NCBI GenBank assembly: GCA_947454525.1
Contig: CANGJM010000001.1
Coordinates: 1 to 64,000, forward strand
Length of the DNA: 64,000 bases
Origin: Flavobacteriales bacterium
Lineage (GTDB): Bacteria; Bacteroidota; Bacteroidia; Flavobacteriales_D; Crocinitomicaceae
Direction: 5' to 3'
Shown here: positions 48,101 to 56,083 of the stretch, piece after piece
Numbering within the stretch: the first letter of the stretch is position 1
Layout: the number at the start of each line of letters is the position of its first letter
Position numbers and translations under genes: made by a program
The notes under the pieces: model-generated
Database searches by the model: none
Told to the model about the DNA's origin: nothing
Seen by the model: only the letters and a program-made list of their open reading frames with translations

Positions 48101-48864
48101 CTAAAAACATAAGATCCTGCTGTTAATCCGGAAACGGTGTAACTATTTCCAGATCCTAAAATCGTTGAGGATGGTGTGGTAACATTCCCGTTTGAATAGC
48201 AATTCAAGGTCCAATTCCCCGGCGGTAGTCCGTTTAAAATAATGCTACCGGTCGTAGAGGTACAATTTGGCTGAGAGATTGTTCCAATCGTTGGCGTAAA
48301 ACAACAATTGGTGTACAGCTCAATTGCCCCTAACGGCAATCCTGGTTCTGAAAAGAAGCCATTAAAGGATGGAGTGGTTCCACATGTTCCATTTGCTAAG
48401 ACACCACCACTGCGTGTCAATGGCATATTGAATCCATTTACAGTTAATGTACCTGAACTTAGTGTGCTTAAGTAATTTGTACATGCGGATTCTCGATACC
48501 CATAGATTCCAATAAATTCTCCTGAATTAACGGTGATGTTGCAGAGTTGTGCTGCAGTTGGACTCGTTACTAAAAAAGGAAAAATTTGCGTGCTAGGCGT
48601 TAAGGGAGGGGTAACAGAAAAATTTGCGGGTGCTGTGCTGAATTTTACAACGAACAATCGTTGGTTCGCTGGTGTAGTAACATTATTGTATTTTACTTTT
48701 AAGCCACAAATAGTGAAGTTAGTGTTTGCTTGAAAGTAATAACCATAAATGGTGTTGCTTGAAACCGCGCTAGAGGTTACACCAATTGGAAGGAAATTTT
48801 GACCAAATGTTTTGGTGATACCAGAAATAACAAGAAATACAGCAAAGAGTAATCTCCAAATCAT
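42124..48864 (-). CDS. Giant surface adhesin C (2246 aa) with 14 two-cysteine repeats
   Basis: A signal peptide (about 1-21) is followed by the same N-terminal domain as adhesin A (to about residue 190, F-T-I-C-G-L early and N-C-C at the end). Two isolated long repeats (281-433), Ig-like units, the shared module (about 577-710), and twelve tandem long repeats (779-1705) follow. The C-terminal block of Ig-like units, a PKD domain (W-E-F-G-D-G) and the gliding-motility C-terminal domain (about 2153-2246) are those of adhesins A and B. It should be T9SS type B cargo. It lies 94 bases downstream of accC on the same strand. Confidence 0.93.
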   Translation of the reverse strand: MIWRLLFAVFLVISGITKTFGQNFLPIGVTSSAVSSNTIYGYYFQANTNFTICGLKVKYNNVTTPANQRLFVVKFSTAPANFSVTPPLTPSTQIFPFLVTSPTAAQLCNITVNSGEFIGIYGYRESACTNYLSTLSSGTLTVNGFNMPLTRSGGVLANGTCGTTPSFNGFFSEPGLPLGAIELYTNCCFTPTIGTISQPNCTSTTGSIILNGLPPGNWTLNCYSNGNVTTPSSTILGSGNSYTVSGLTAGSYVFSVTNSGGCSSANTSSTTINPSITIPTASITNNTGSTVLTCAQNSISLSAVGIGTYSWVNGATSVGTGTTISATTPGTYTLTVTASNGCTATATQVITQNIATPGASISSPYNQLNCSLASITLTATGSGTYNWLGGATNLGSGASISVSAPGTYQLTVTGTNGCTSTANYVVTQFSGTTVTVNSSTICSGQNTTLTATPVLAGGAYSWSPGGATTNSITINPNTTTTYTVNYTVSGCTSTGTGTVTVNPTPLVTVNNSTICPGVNTTLTASGSPSGGTYTWAPSGITGTTLTVNPTSTTNYTVTYNLNGCTPGSATSTVTVQNSLDFVNVQSPGSATICQGQTLTIYGQVYEAGLTNPVGQAGGITVEFAYSSSNNDPSTWPTSSWNLAAYNPLSLINPNNDEYIGVIPVLGSGTYYFAFRYTYNGCVSYGGYSSTGGGFWNGSTNVNGELIVNPNITPTFNAVSAICAGSALNALPTTSTNSISGSWSPALSNQQTTTYTFTPAAGICATTSSLTITVNPLPTAAITPPSTTVLNCTTTSISLTATGGGSYLWATGNTTSSITVNTPGTFPVTVTGSNGCSSTASQTITQNTTLPTAAITAPTTTVLTCTTTSITLTATGGGTYSWSNGTAVVGTNATLNVTSAGTYTVTVTSANGCSATASQVITQNISAPTAAITAPTTSVLTCATTSISLTATGGGTYSWSNGTAVVGTNATLSVNTPATYTVTVTSANGCTATATQIITQSTAQPTAAITAPATSVLTCATTSISLTATGGGTYSWSNGTAVVGTNATLNVTSAGTYTVTVTSANGCSATASQVITQNISAPTAAITAPATSVLTCATTSTSLTATGGGTYSWSNGTAVVGTNAALNVTSAGTYTVTVTIANGCTATATQIITQSTALPTVAITTPATSVLTCATTSINLTATGGGTYSWYNGTAAVGTNATLNVTSAGTYTVTVTSANGCTATASLVITQNITAPTAAITAPTTTVLTCTSTSISLTATGGGTYSWSNGTTVLGSNATLAVTTPATYTVTVTSANGCSATATQVITQSTALPTAAITAPTTSVLTCATTSISLTATGGGTYSWSSGTAVVGTNATLAVTTSGTYTVTVTAANGCTATANTNITQNIVAPTTSIISFANTTVLDCNINNITLAASGAGGWVSSSWSNGTTVITANNNINVTTPGTYTVTVTAANGCTATVSQVITQSTALPTAAITAPTVSVLTCTNTTITLAATGGGTYSWSNGTTVVGTNATLTVTNPGTYTVTVTGTNGCSATAAAQTITQNTVAPTAGINTPSTTVLTCTTTTISLTATGGGTYTWSNGTTVVGSAATLSVTAPGSYTVTVTATNGCTATANQIITQDIVTPTAAITNNTNATVLDCNTTQISLTGVGGTSASWSNGTSVVSSVANLSVTTAGTYTYTGTNANGCFDTESITITFTANTNPTFTQIAAICANGTFSLPTTSTNGVQGIWNPAPNYTTTTTYTFQPNAGLCANAASMTIIVNPYPVISTQNDTICVGQSTTITSNVNLAGGSYTWTPTNAASSSISVSPIATTNYQVIYSLLGCADTSVVEIFVNPIPSVTLTNYTICNGQSTTILPNINLPGGTYLWSDGSILDSLVISPTANSTYSLVYSLNGCASTSASSNVTVNPVPTLGINNSTICFGNNTTVTAVPNLPGGTFYWGTPGIAGVASQTVAPANDTTINVYYVLNGCSSPTATSSITVNPLPIATFSANVTQGCVPLMVNFIPDDLTNTDYSWVTNNSLSSTSVSPNLNFQNSGDFNVTLTTSLNGCIVSQTMANFIQVDDYPIADFDASVTIFSEQNQLVQFENNSIGATTYLWEFGDGETSTDDTPSHIYLNTEDGSTIVLTAISLHGCTDTSIIEIPFDPGLIFYIPNSFTPDGDMNNQTFNPVIASGIDIYHYTMLIYNRWGEVIFETNDTNIGWDGSYGPTGIHCQSGTYTYEIIVKLPNIDQRKKYTGIVNLIR
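44270..44382 (-). repeat. 113-base patch near-identical to adhesin B (35216-35328)
   Basis: The adhesin C partner of the conversion patch, in repeat unit 12. The differing four positions are all single-base changes. Confidence 0.8.
44926..46311 (-). repeat. Higher-order 462-base dimer repeat (three dimers) in adhesin C
   Basis: Units 4-9 alternate between two linker types: T-Q-N-I-(S/T)-A-P-T and T-Q-S-T-A-x-P-T. Stretches near 45605 and 46067 line up almost base for base, exactly 462 bases apart. The array thus appears to have grown by duplicating pairs of units. Confidence 0.8.
46735..47135 (-). repeat. Paralogous module shared with adhesin B (39275-39665)
   Basis: Residues about 577-710 of adhesin C, with the same I-C-Q-G-Q-T-L-T-I-Y-G-Q-V start and G-G-G-F-W-N-G end as the adhesin B copy, placed in both proteins just before the long repeat array. 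Confidence 0.75.
47566..48024 (-). repeat. Isolated pair of long repeats near the N-terminus of adhesin C
   Basis: Units 1 and 2 (78 and 75 residues), separated from the main array by Ig-like units and the shared module. Both keep the cysteine pair but are more diverged than the array units, so they may be older copies. Confidence 0.85.
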
Positions 48865-48958
48865 ATCAGCTCAGGGGTTAATTCCATTTTAAACACGCAA
48901 TTCAAACGAAAAATAACTTCGTTGGTTGCCCATTGATGTAAAATCCTGCCCTAAGTTA

Positions 48959-50293
48959 CTAAAATTCGAATGTTTCCATAAATTTAGTCGTGAAATTCCC
49001 CTTACAGAAATCTTCGTTTTGCATCAATTTTTGATGAAAAGGTATGGTTGTTTTTACACCACCGATAACGTATTCTCCAAGAGCGCGCTTCATTTTGGCG
49101 ATGGCTTCCTCGCGTGTTTGCGCAACGACAATCAACTTGGAAATCATGGAGTCGTAATTTGGCGGAATGGTGTATCCAGCATAGACATGTGCATCAATTC
49201 GAATACCGTGTCCACCCGGACAATGGTAATCCGTAATTTTTCCTGGACATGGTCTAAAGTCTTTGTAAGGATCTTCTGCATTGATGCGACATTGAATCGC
49301 ATGCATTTGTGGATAGTAATTTTTACCAGAAATTTTATGTCCGGCAGCAATTAAGATTTGCTCTTTAATTAAGTCGAAATTGATAACTTCTTCAGTAATC
49401 GTATGTTCAACTTGAATTCGAGTATTCATCTCCATGAAGTAGAAATCACGGTTTTTGTCTACCAAAAACTCCACCGTTCCAACACCTTCGTATTTTACGG
49501 CTTTTGCTGCTTTGATGGCTGCTTCTCCCATACGTTCGCGAAGTTCATCGGTCATAAACGGAGAAGGTGTTTCTTCCACTAATTTTTGATGACGACGTTG
49601 AATGGAACAATCTCTCTCAGATAAATGACAGGCATTTCCGAACTGATCACCTGCAATTTGAATTTCAATGTGACGTGGTTCTTCAATGTATTTTTCCATA
49701 TAGATACCATCGTTTCCGAAAGCAGCACCTGCTTCTTGACGAGCGGAATCCCATGCGCCTTGAAATTCATCTTCATTCCAGACAATGCGCATTCCTTTTC
49801 CACCACCACCAGCAGTTGCTTTTAGGATGACAGGGTATTTAATGGCTTTCGCTTCTTCCATTCCCTGTGCAACGTCCTTCAGTAATCCAACAGATCCTGG
49901 AATACACGGAACACCTGCAGCAATCATGGTTGCTTTCGCTGTTGCTTTATCTCCCATTCCAGCAATTTGTTCTGGAAGAGCACCAATAAACTTAATGCCA
50001 TGTTCTTGACAAACACGTGAAAATTTCTCGTTTTCAGATAAGAATCCATATCCTGGGTGAATAGCGTCTGCATTCGTAATTTCTGCAGCAGCAATAATGT
50101 TTGGAATGGACAAGTATGATTTCGCAGAAACTGGCGGACCAATACATACTGCCTCGTCGGCAAAGCGCACAGGCAAACTATCTTTGTCAGCAGTTGAGTA
50201 AACAGCAACTGTTTTTATACCCATTTCTTTACAGGTACGAATCACACGCAAAGCGATTTCACCGCGATTGGCGATTAGAATTTTCTTAAACAT
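48959..50293 (-). CDS. accC: Acetyl-CoA carboxylase, biotin carboxylase subunit
   Basis: Carboxylates biotin on AccB with ATP and bicarbonate, the first committed step of fatty acid synthesis. The N-terminal [13 protein letters not shown] motif and A-G-G-G-G-K-G-M-R loop are seen, along with [10 protein letters not shown]. The 444-residue length is normal. It follows accB by 22 bases; adhesin C begins 94 bases downstream on the same strand with no clear terminator in between. Confidence 0.97.
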   Translation of the reverse strand: MFKKILIANRGEIALRVIRTCKEMGIKTVAVYSTADKDSLPVRFADEAVCIGPPVSAKSYLSIPNIIAAAEITNADAIHPGYGFLSENEKFSRVCQEHGIKFIGALPEQIAGMGDKATAKATMIAAGVPCIPGSVGLLKDVAQGMEEAKAIKYPVILKATAGGGGKGMRIVWNEDEFQGAWDSARQEAGAAFGNDGIYMEKYIEEPRHIEIQIAGDQFGNACHLSERDCSIQRRHQKLVEETPSPFMTDELRERMGEAAIKAAKAVKYEGVGTVEFLVDKNRDFYFMEMNTRIQVEHTITEEVINFDLIKEQILIAAGHKISGKNYYPQMHAIQCRINAEDPYKDFRPCPGKITDYHCPGGHGIRIDAHVYAGYTIPPNYDSMISKLIVVAQTREEAIAKMKRALGEYVIGGVKTTIPFHQKLMQNEDFCKGNFTTKFMETFEF

Positions 50294-50315
50294 AAAGGAA
50301 GATTTTTTGCAGCAA

Positions 50316-50789
50316 TTAAGCTGGATCTACTAAAAATAGTGGTTGATCGTAATCTACAGGACTTGCATTGTCAACAAGAACTTTAACGATTTTACCAGAA
50401 ATTTCTGATTCAATTTCGTTAAATGTTTTCATTGCTTCAATAATACAAAGTTTATCTCCTGGTTGAATCGTGCTTCCAACGCTTACAAAAGCATCTTTGT
50501 CTGGTCCAGGAGTACGGTAAAACGTTCCAATCATTGGAGACTTCACCATAACGTAACGTGATTCATCAGTGCTTTCTGCAGCAGCAACAGGTGTTGCAGC
50601 AGCTGGCGCCGGTGCGGCAGCTTGTGGAGCCATTGCTACTGGAGCAGCAGCGTGAACATAAACTGGTTGTTCACTGAAAGACGCTCCATTTTCAATGGCA
50701 ATTTTAAATCCTTCGTTTTCAATTTCAATTTTACCAATTCCTGACTTAGAAACAAGTTTAATAAGGTCTTTGATTTCTTCTAAATTCAT
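50316..50789 (-). CDS. accB: Acetyl-CoA carboxylase, biotin carboxyl carrier protein
   Basis: 157 residues. A short N-terminal helical part, an Ala/Pro-rich linker (about 45-75), and the lipoyl/biotinyl domain with the biotin-bearing Lys121 in E-A-M-K-T. It carries carboxybiotin between AccC and the carboxyltransferase. It lies 31 bases after fabH on the same strand. Confidence 0.97.
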   Translation of the reverse strand: MNLEEIKDLIKLVSKSGIGKIEIENEGFKIAIENGASFSEQPVYVHAAAPVAMAPQAAAPAPAAATPVAAAESTDESRYVMVKSPMIGTFYRTPGPDKDAFVSVGSTIQPGDKLCIIEAMKTFNEIESEISGKIVKVLVDNASPVDYDQPLFLVDPA

Positions 50790-50820
50790 AACAATGATTT
50801 GTTTTGCAAAATTACTAATA

Positions 50821-51810
50821 TTATGAGTTATAAGCCCATTTCAAATAAATAGCTCCCCATGTAAATCCACCGCCAAAAGCGGACAAAATAAGTGTATCTC
50901 CTTTTTTCAATTGTTTTTCATAGTCCCACAAACATAATGGCAATGTACCCGCTGTTGTGTTACCATATTTTTCAATATTAATCATCACTTTTTCTTTGGA
51001 GAGACCCATTCGATTTGCTGTTGCATCAATGATGCGCAAATTCGCTTGATGAGGTACTAACCATTGAACATCATCGGATGTTAAATTGTTTTTTTCCATG
51101 ATTTTCGCTGAAACATCTGCCATATTCGTTACCGCAAATTTGAAGACGCTTTGTCCTTCTTGTTTCACGTAATGCATTCTGTTTTCAACTGTTTCAATGC
51201 TTGCTGGATTCAAAGATCCACCGGCAGGCTGAACTAAGAATTCACGACCTGATCCGTCTGAATGTAAAATGAAGTCTTGTAGTCCAAGTCCTTCGGTATT
51301 TGGCTCCAATAAAACTGCTCCTGCACCATCACCGAAAATCACACAGGTCGTACGATCTTGGTAATCCACAATGGATGTCATTTTATCGACACCAACGACA
51401 ATTACTTTTTTGTATTTTCCTGTTTCAATGAATTGAGATCCTGTTGCCAGCGCAAAAAGGAAACCTGAACAAGCCGCATTTACATCGAATGACCATGCGT
51501 TTTTCATTCCCGTTTTGTCACTCAAGATATTCGCTGTACTTGGAAAAGGATGATCTGGTGTAACCGTACCGCAAATCACTAAATCGATGTCCATTGGATC
51601 GATTCCTTTTTTCTCTAAAAGTTGCTTAACCGCTGCTGCTGCCATGTCGGATGAAGCACCGTTACGCATGATGCGACGTTCTTTGATACCTGTGCGTGAA
51701 GTGATCCACTCATCAGATGTATCCACAAATTTAGATAAATCCTCGTTACTTAAAATGTCCTCTGGAACGTATCCTTGTACCGCCGTAATTGCTGCTGTCA
51801 GTTTATTCAT
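50821..51810 (-). CDS. fabH: 3-oxoacyl-ACP synthase III
   Basis: Starts fatty acid chains by condensing acetyl-CoA with malonyl-ACP. The thiolase-fold triad is C114 (N-A-A-C-S-G-F), H254 (V-P-H-Q-A-N) and N284 (Y-G-N-T-T-A). Length 329 is normal. plsX ends 3 bases before it. Together with plsX and rpmF this is the standard fab/L32 cluster. Confidence 0.98.
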   Translation of the reverse strand: MNKLTAAITAVQGYVPEDILSNEDLSKFVDTSDEWITSRTGIKERRIMRNGASSDMAAAAVKQLLEKKGIDPMDIDLVICGTVTPDHPFPSTANILSDKTGMKNAWSFDVNAACSGFLFALATGSQFIETGKYKKVIVVGVDKMTSIVDYQDRTTCVIFGDGAGAVLLEPNTEGLGLQDFILHSDGSGREFLVQPAGGSLNPASIETVENRMHYVKQEGQSVFKFAVTNMADVSAKIMEKNNLTSDDVQWLVPHQANLRIIDATANRMGLSKEKVMINIEKYGNTTAGTLPLCLWDYEKQLKKGDTLILSAFGGGFTWGAIYLKWAYNS

Positions 51811-51813
51811 CTC

Positions 51814-52752
51814 TTAGTTAAATGCATCGTTTATTTTCGTTGCTAATCCAGAAGCGGCCACTTCGTAGGAATGTAACAACATATTTTTGATGGCAATGTC
51901 ATTGGAAATACCATGACCAATTACGGCATTTCCTTTCACACCTAAAATAGGTGTCCCGCCATAATTTTCGTAATTAAAACGGTCAAAATATTCATCGCGT
52001 ATTCCGCGTTTACGCATCAGCGTATAAATTCCTTCTGCTTCTTTCAGAACAATGTTGCCGGTAAATCCGTCACAAACGATCACGTCTGCAACACCCGTAA
52101 ACAAATCTCTACCTTCAATATTTCCAGTGAAGTTTAACTCATCAGATTCTGAAAGTAACTTGTAAGCTGCGATGGTTAAAAGATTTCCTTTTGAATCTTC
52201 TTCACCAATATTCAATAATGCGACTCTCGGGTTTTCAACTCCGTGTACATGTTGGGAATAAAGTGCTCCCAAAACGGCAAATTGATATAAAACATCTGCT
52301 TTACAATCTGCATTTGATCCAACGTCCAAAAGGATGGCTTGTGAACCATCCATTGCTGGCAAAGTTGATGTAATGCATGGACGAATGATTCCTGGAACCG
52401 TGTTTAATTTATACATCGCTCCAACCAACATCGCACCAGTATTACCGGTACTAGCAAAAACATCCAAATTCGCTTTAGCAAGTAAATCGAATCCAATAGC
52501 AATTGAACTGTTTGGTTTTTTTGGAATCGCCCGTGTTGGGTGATCGTGATACGTAATTACTTCAGGAGCATGAACGACCTCAAATCCATCTAGGACTTTT
52601 CCTCGCTTAGCAAATTCACTGCGAATAATTTCCTCGTCACCAAGCAAAACAATGGTGACATCATTGGACAGAACTTCTCTCGCCAATAATGCACCATCAA
52701 TAGTTGCTTTGGGAGCGAAATCGCCCCCTGAGATATCTAGACCAATCCTCAT
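51814..52752 (-). CDS. plsX: Phosphate acyltransferase
   Basis: Makes acyl-phosphate from acyl-ACP for phospholipid synthesis. The N-terminal R-I-G-L-D-I-S-G-G-D-F-A-P and later G-N-T-G-A-M-L-V-G and D-G-F-T-G-N segments are typical. Length 312 is slightly short but in the family range. It sits 20 bases after rpmF and 3 bases before fabH. Confidence 0.96.
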   Translation of the reverse strand: MRIGLDISGGDFAPKATIDGALLAREVLSNDVTIVLLGDEEIIRSEFAKRGKVLDGFEVVHAPEVITYHDHPTRAIPKKPNSSIAIGFDLLAKANLDVFASTGNTGAMLVGAMYKLNTVPGIIRPCITSTLPAMDGSQAILLDVGSNADCKADVLYQFAVLGALYSQHVHGVENPRVALLNIGEEDSKGNLLTIAAYKLLSESDELNFTGNIEGRDLFTGVADVIVCDGFTGNIVLKEAEGIYTLMRKRGIRDEYFDRFNYENYGGTPILGVKGNAVIGHGISNDIAIKNMLLHSYEVAASGLATKINDAFN

Positions 52753-52772
52753 TTAGAAAACGAGATGGTTCC

Positions 52773-52967
52773 TTACTCTACTGTTGATTCTTTTTCTGCA
52801 ACTACTTTACCTCTGTAGTATAATTTCCCTTCATGCCAGTGTGCATGGTGAAATAAATGAGGCTGACCTGTTGTAGGGCATGTTGCCACTTGATGAGCAG
52901 TCGCTTTCTTGTGCGTTCTACGTTTGTCACGTCTTGTTGTGGAAATTCTGCGTTTAGGATGCGCCAT
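52773..52967 (-). CDS. rpmF: 50S ribosomal protein L32 (single-cysteine variant)
   Basis: 64 residues, with the basic N-terminus [14 protein letters not shown] and the usual C-P-x-x-G-x-x-H core. Only one cysteine (C30) remains where the zinc-binding form has four, so this L32 probably does not hold zinc, as is common in Bacteroidota. It lies between DUF177 and plsX as in most bacteria. Confidence 0.96.
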   Translation of the reverse strand: MAHPKRRISTTRRDKRRTHKKATAHQVATCPTTGQPHLFHHAHWHEGKLYYRGKVVAEKESTVE

Positions 52968-52982
52968 AACTATGTATTTATA

Positions 52983-53492
52983 TCAATTTAAATTCTTTAA
53001 TGCTGCCCATCGTGGGTCAATATTGTCTTTATCATCTTTGGGATCTGGCTTCGACATGTATTGTTCAATTAGTCTAACCATATCCTCGTTGCATTCATTT
53101 TTTTTATGAGCAGAACGCGCTGGCAACGCCAACATGATCATTTCATACATCGATTGTTGAACTTCGATTTCATAGCTTTCTCTCGGAATAACAATCAAGT
53201 TTTCATCTTCAGATTCCTCGTCACCAAACACATAGTAAACGGTCAAATCACCTTTGATTTTTTGACTCATTTCCTCATTACATCTAGCACAAGCAACTGA
53301 AACAACCCCTTTGACTTCGAAACTTGCTACAAGCATCGTTTCTTTTTTTTCCAAGTTTAATTTCACTACTAGTTTCCCGTCATCAACCAATGAATACGGC
53401 AAAGATTCAAAGAACGTTTTGTCTAAAGCAAATTCGAAAAGATGTTGTCCTATCTTTAATCCAACAAATGGTATCGTGTAAGGACTTATCAT
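52983..53492 (-). CDS. DUF177 / YceD family protein
   Basis: 169 residues. The family-typical C-A-R-C-N segment lies in the middle (about 90), followed by a Glu/Asp-rich stretch and M-I-M-L-A-L-P-A. YceD-like proteins next to rpmF are linked to 23S rRNA biogenesis in other bacteria; that role is inferred. It precedes rpmF by 15 bases. Confidence 0.9.
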   Translation of the reverse strand: MISPYTIPFVGLKIGQHLFEFALDKTFFESLPYSLVDDGKLVVKLNLEKKETMLVASFEVKGVVSVACARCNEEMSQKIKGDLTVYYVFGDEESEDENLIVIPRESYEIEVQQSMYEMIMLALPARSAHKKNECNEDMVRLIEQYMSKPDPKDDKDNIDPRWAALKNLN

Positions 53493-53555
53493 ATCGTTTT
53501 TACAATGAACAAAAATGAATCCGCGAAATTATAAAATTTATTTCGAATTTTAAAA

Positions 53556-54668
53556 TTATATCGGACGATCAGACTCTTTTTTCCCTCGTTCTTCCTTTGC
53601 GAAGGGTAGGGGATTTGCATGAATCTGCTTATTAAACTTTCTATTTTTAAATATCTCAACGGCTAAATACATGGCACTTCGCATGGACAATTCATTTGCT
53701 AAATTTTTGCCTGCGATGTCGAATGCTGTCCCGTGATCTGGTGATGTTCGAACAATAGGAAGGTCGGCTGTGAAGTTCACTCCGTCGTCAAATGCAAGTG
53801 CTTTAAATGCTGTAAGTCCTTGATCGTGATACATCGCAAGGATTCCATCGAACTGATTTTTTAAATCTGAACCAAAGAATCCATCCGCTGGAAAAGGACC
53901 AAATGCTAAAACGCCTTTGTTTTTTGCTTGCTGAATAGCAGGGGAAATAATCTCTTGTTCTTCAGCTCCTAATTTGCCATTTTCACCAGCATGTGGGTTT
54001 AATCCAAACACGGCAATTCTAGGCTTCACAATTCCGAAATCTTTTTTCAATGATTGTTCGAATTTCTCGATTTTAGAGAGGATTCCTTCCTTATTCAGCG
54101 CAGAACTAACTTCTTTAATGGGAATATGTGTGGTTACTAAGGCAACTTTGAGTCTTTCTGAAACTAAAATCATCAAGGCTTCTGGTACGCCGGACATGTC
54201 CGCCAGGTATTCAGTGTGTCCTGGAAATTGGAATCCAGCTTTTTGAATGGCGTCTTTGCTAAATGGACTCGTTACCAACACATCAATTTTTCCTTCGGAT
54301 AAATCTTGTGTGGCAGCTTCTAATGATTTGAATGCATAAGATCCACCCGTTGCAGTAGATTCCCCAACTTGTAATTCAACATCTTCATTCCAAATGTTGA
54401 TGACATTGATTTTTTTAGCTTGGATTTCACTCGCATCCTTACAAGACGTATATTGAAAATCTTGGAGCTCCAACAACTTCTTGTAGTGTGAAATGATTTT
54501 GGTGGATCCGTAAATCACAGGTGTGAAATCACCCAAAATGCGATTGTCCTTCAGTGCTTTCAGTGTGACTTCTGGACCAATTCCATTCAAGTCGCCGAGT
54601 GTAATACCGACTTTATACAATTCCTTCGTTGAAACTGGTTCTTTCGTTGTTCCTTGTTCTTTATCCAT
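53556..54668 (-). CDS. pdxA: 4-hydroxythreonine-4-phosphate dehydrogenase
   Basis: Oxidises 4-hydroxythreonine 4-phosphate in the DXP-dependent pyridoxal phosphate pathway. G-D-L-N-G-I-G-P-E-V, the metal site P-G-H-T-E-Y, and M-Y-H-D-Q-G-L-T-A are present. At 370 residues it is longer than the usual 330-350: about 17 extra residues lie before the first core strand and a hydrophilic tail ends in K-E-E-R-G and R-P-I. The start overlaps the pepA stop by one base (TAATG). Confidence 0.95.
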   Translation of the reverse strand: MDKEQGTTKEPVSTKELYKVGITLGDLNGIGPEVTLKALKDNRILGDFTPVIYGSTKIISHYKKLLELQDFQYTSCKDASEIQAKKINVINIWNEDVELQVGESTATGGSYAFKSLEAATQDLSEGKIDVLVTSPFSKDAIQKAGFQFPGHTEYLADMSGVPEALMILVSERLKVALVTTHIPIKEVSSALNKEGILSKIEKFEQSLKKDFGIVKPRIAVFGLNPHAGENGKLGAEEQEIISPAIQQAKNKGVLAFGPFPADGFFGSDLKNQFDGILAMYHDQGLTAFKALAFDDGVNFTADLPIVRTSPDHGTAFDIAGKNLANELSMRSAMYLAVEIFKNRKFNKQIHANPLPFAKEERGKKESDRPI

Positions 54669-56056
54669 TATTTATAACGATTTTTCAAGAATTGATACAG
54701 CAAACGAACTCCCGCTCCTGTTCCTCCATCTCCTTTATAATTTTCTTTTGAGTCCAACCAAGCCGGACCCGCAATATCCATGTGAATATAGGGAGCTTTT
54801 ACGAAATGCTCTAAAAATTTCCCCGCAGAGATCATTCCAGCATTTGGACCACCAATATTTTTCATGTCCGCGATTTTTGATTTCATGTGTGCCTTGTAGT
54901 CGTCCCAGAATGGAAAACGAACAACGCGCTCGTGAACATCAAAACCTATTTTCTCTAAATCTTGAAAGTATGTGTCTTCCGCATTCCCCATGATAATTGT
55001 TGCTTCCGTTCCTATTGCTCTCAAGGCTGCACCAGTCAATGTTGCGGCATCAATGACAATTTCCGGATCATATTTAGCAGCGTATGCCAATGCATCAGCC
55101 AAGATCATTCTTCCTTCTGCATCGGTGTTTAGCACCTCGATTGTCGTTCCATCAAACATCGTGATGACGTCACCAGGGGTGTAGGCATTTCCACCCGGAC
55201 GATTATCTGTTGCTGGAATGAGTCCAACGATGTGAACAGGAAGTTTCTGCAAGGCAGCATAGTAAATCACTGCCGCCATAGTTGCTCCACCTGCCATGTC
55301 ACCTTTCATCGTATCCATGGATCCAGCAGTTGGCTTTAAACTCAGTCCGCCAGTGTCGTAAACAACACCTTTACCCACTAAAACGACAGGTTTTTTATTC
55401 ACTGCATTTTCTGGTTTGTACTCCGCAATGGTAAATGTCGGTGGATCAATCGAGCCTTTATTGACAGCGAGGAGTCCACCCATTTTCAACGATTCGATTT
55501 GTGCTTTCCCAAGTACCGTCACGTGAAATCCAGCTTCTTCACCAAGTTTCGAAATCGATTCAGCTAATTGCTCTGCATTTAAGTGTGAAACAGGGGTATT
55601 GACCATGTCACGTGTCCAGAAAACCGCTTTTGACATGGAAGTCAATTCGGAAAGTTGCTCACTTGTTAAGGAAGCAGCAACGAAAATCTGTTTGAATGTG
55701 TAGTCCTTCGGTTTTGAAAAGTGTTGTGTAAATCGGTAGCTCGATAAAAGCAATCCTTCACACAAAGCGAATAAGGCAGCATTGTTCGTCCCGATGAGTT
55801 GTATTCCCTCTTCCGATTCGGAGATCAGTCCTTCAATCGTGTTTCCTAAAACGCGTATTTCTTCTGCTTTTTGCTCTGTTTTTACTAAAAAAGTATATCC
55901 TTCTGGACTCTTGAAATAGTCAAATTTCTTGTCGCTCGATTGAAATCCTGAAACGGTTTCTGCTGCTAATCCGGAGATTTGCGTAGCACTTGTTTCAAGC
56001 AAATAGATTTTCGAAGCGCATCCATTGGCTTCCGTGGAATGTATGAGTTGAATCAT
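54668..56056 (-). CDS. pepA: Leucyl aminopeptidase (M17 family)
   Basis: A 462-residue cytosolic dizinc aminopeptidase. The metal and catalytic signature V-G-K-G-V-V-Y-D-T-G-G and the N-T-D-A-E-G-R box (about residue 330 on) are complete, with K-G-D-M-A-G-G between. The N-terminal half is the less conserved regulatory domain. It stands 27 bases after mutY and is fused by a one-base overlap to pdxA. Confidence 0.94.
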   Translation of the reverse strand: MIQLIHSTEANGCASKIYLLETSATQISGLAAETVSGFQSSDKKFDYFKSPEGYTFLVKTEQKAEEIRVLGNTIEGLISESEEGIQLIGTNNAALFALCEGLLLSSYRFTQHFSKPKDYTFKQIFVAASLTSEQLSELTSMSKAVFWTRDMVNTPVSHLNAEQLAESISKLGEEAGFHVTVLGKAQIESLKMGGLLAVNKGSIDPPTFTIAEYKPENAVNKKPVVLVGKGVVYDTGGLSLKPTAGSMDTMKGDMAGGATMAAVIYYAALQKLPVHIVGLIPATDNRPGGNAYTPGDVITMFDGTTIEVLNTDAEGRMILADALAYAAKYDPEIVIDAATLTGAALRAIGTEATIIMGNAEDTYFQDLEKIGFDVHERVVRFPFWDDYKAHMKSKIADMKNIGGPNAGMISAGKFLEHFVKAPYIHMDIAGPAWLDSKENYKGDGGTGAGVRLLYQFLKNRYK

Positions 56057-56083
56057 GATTCGAATTTTTACAAAGGTAGTAAG

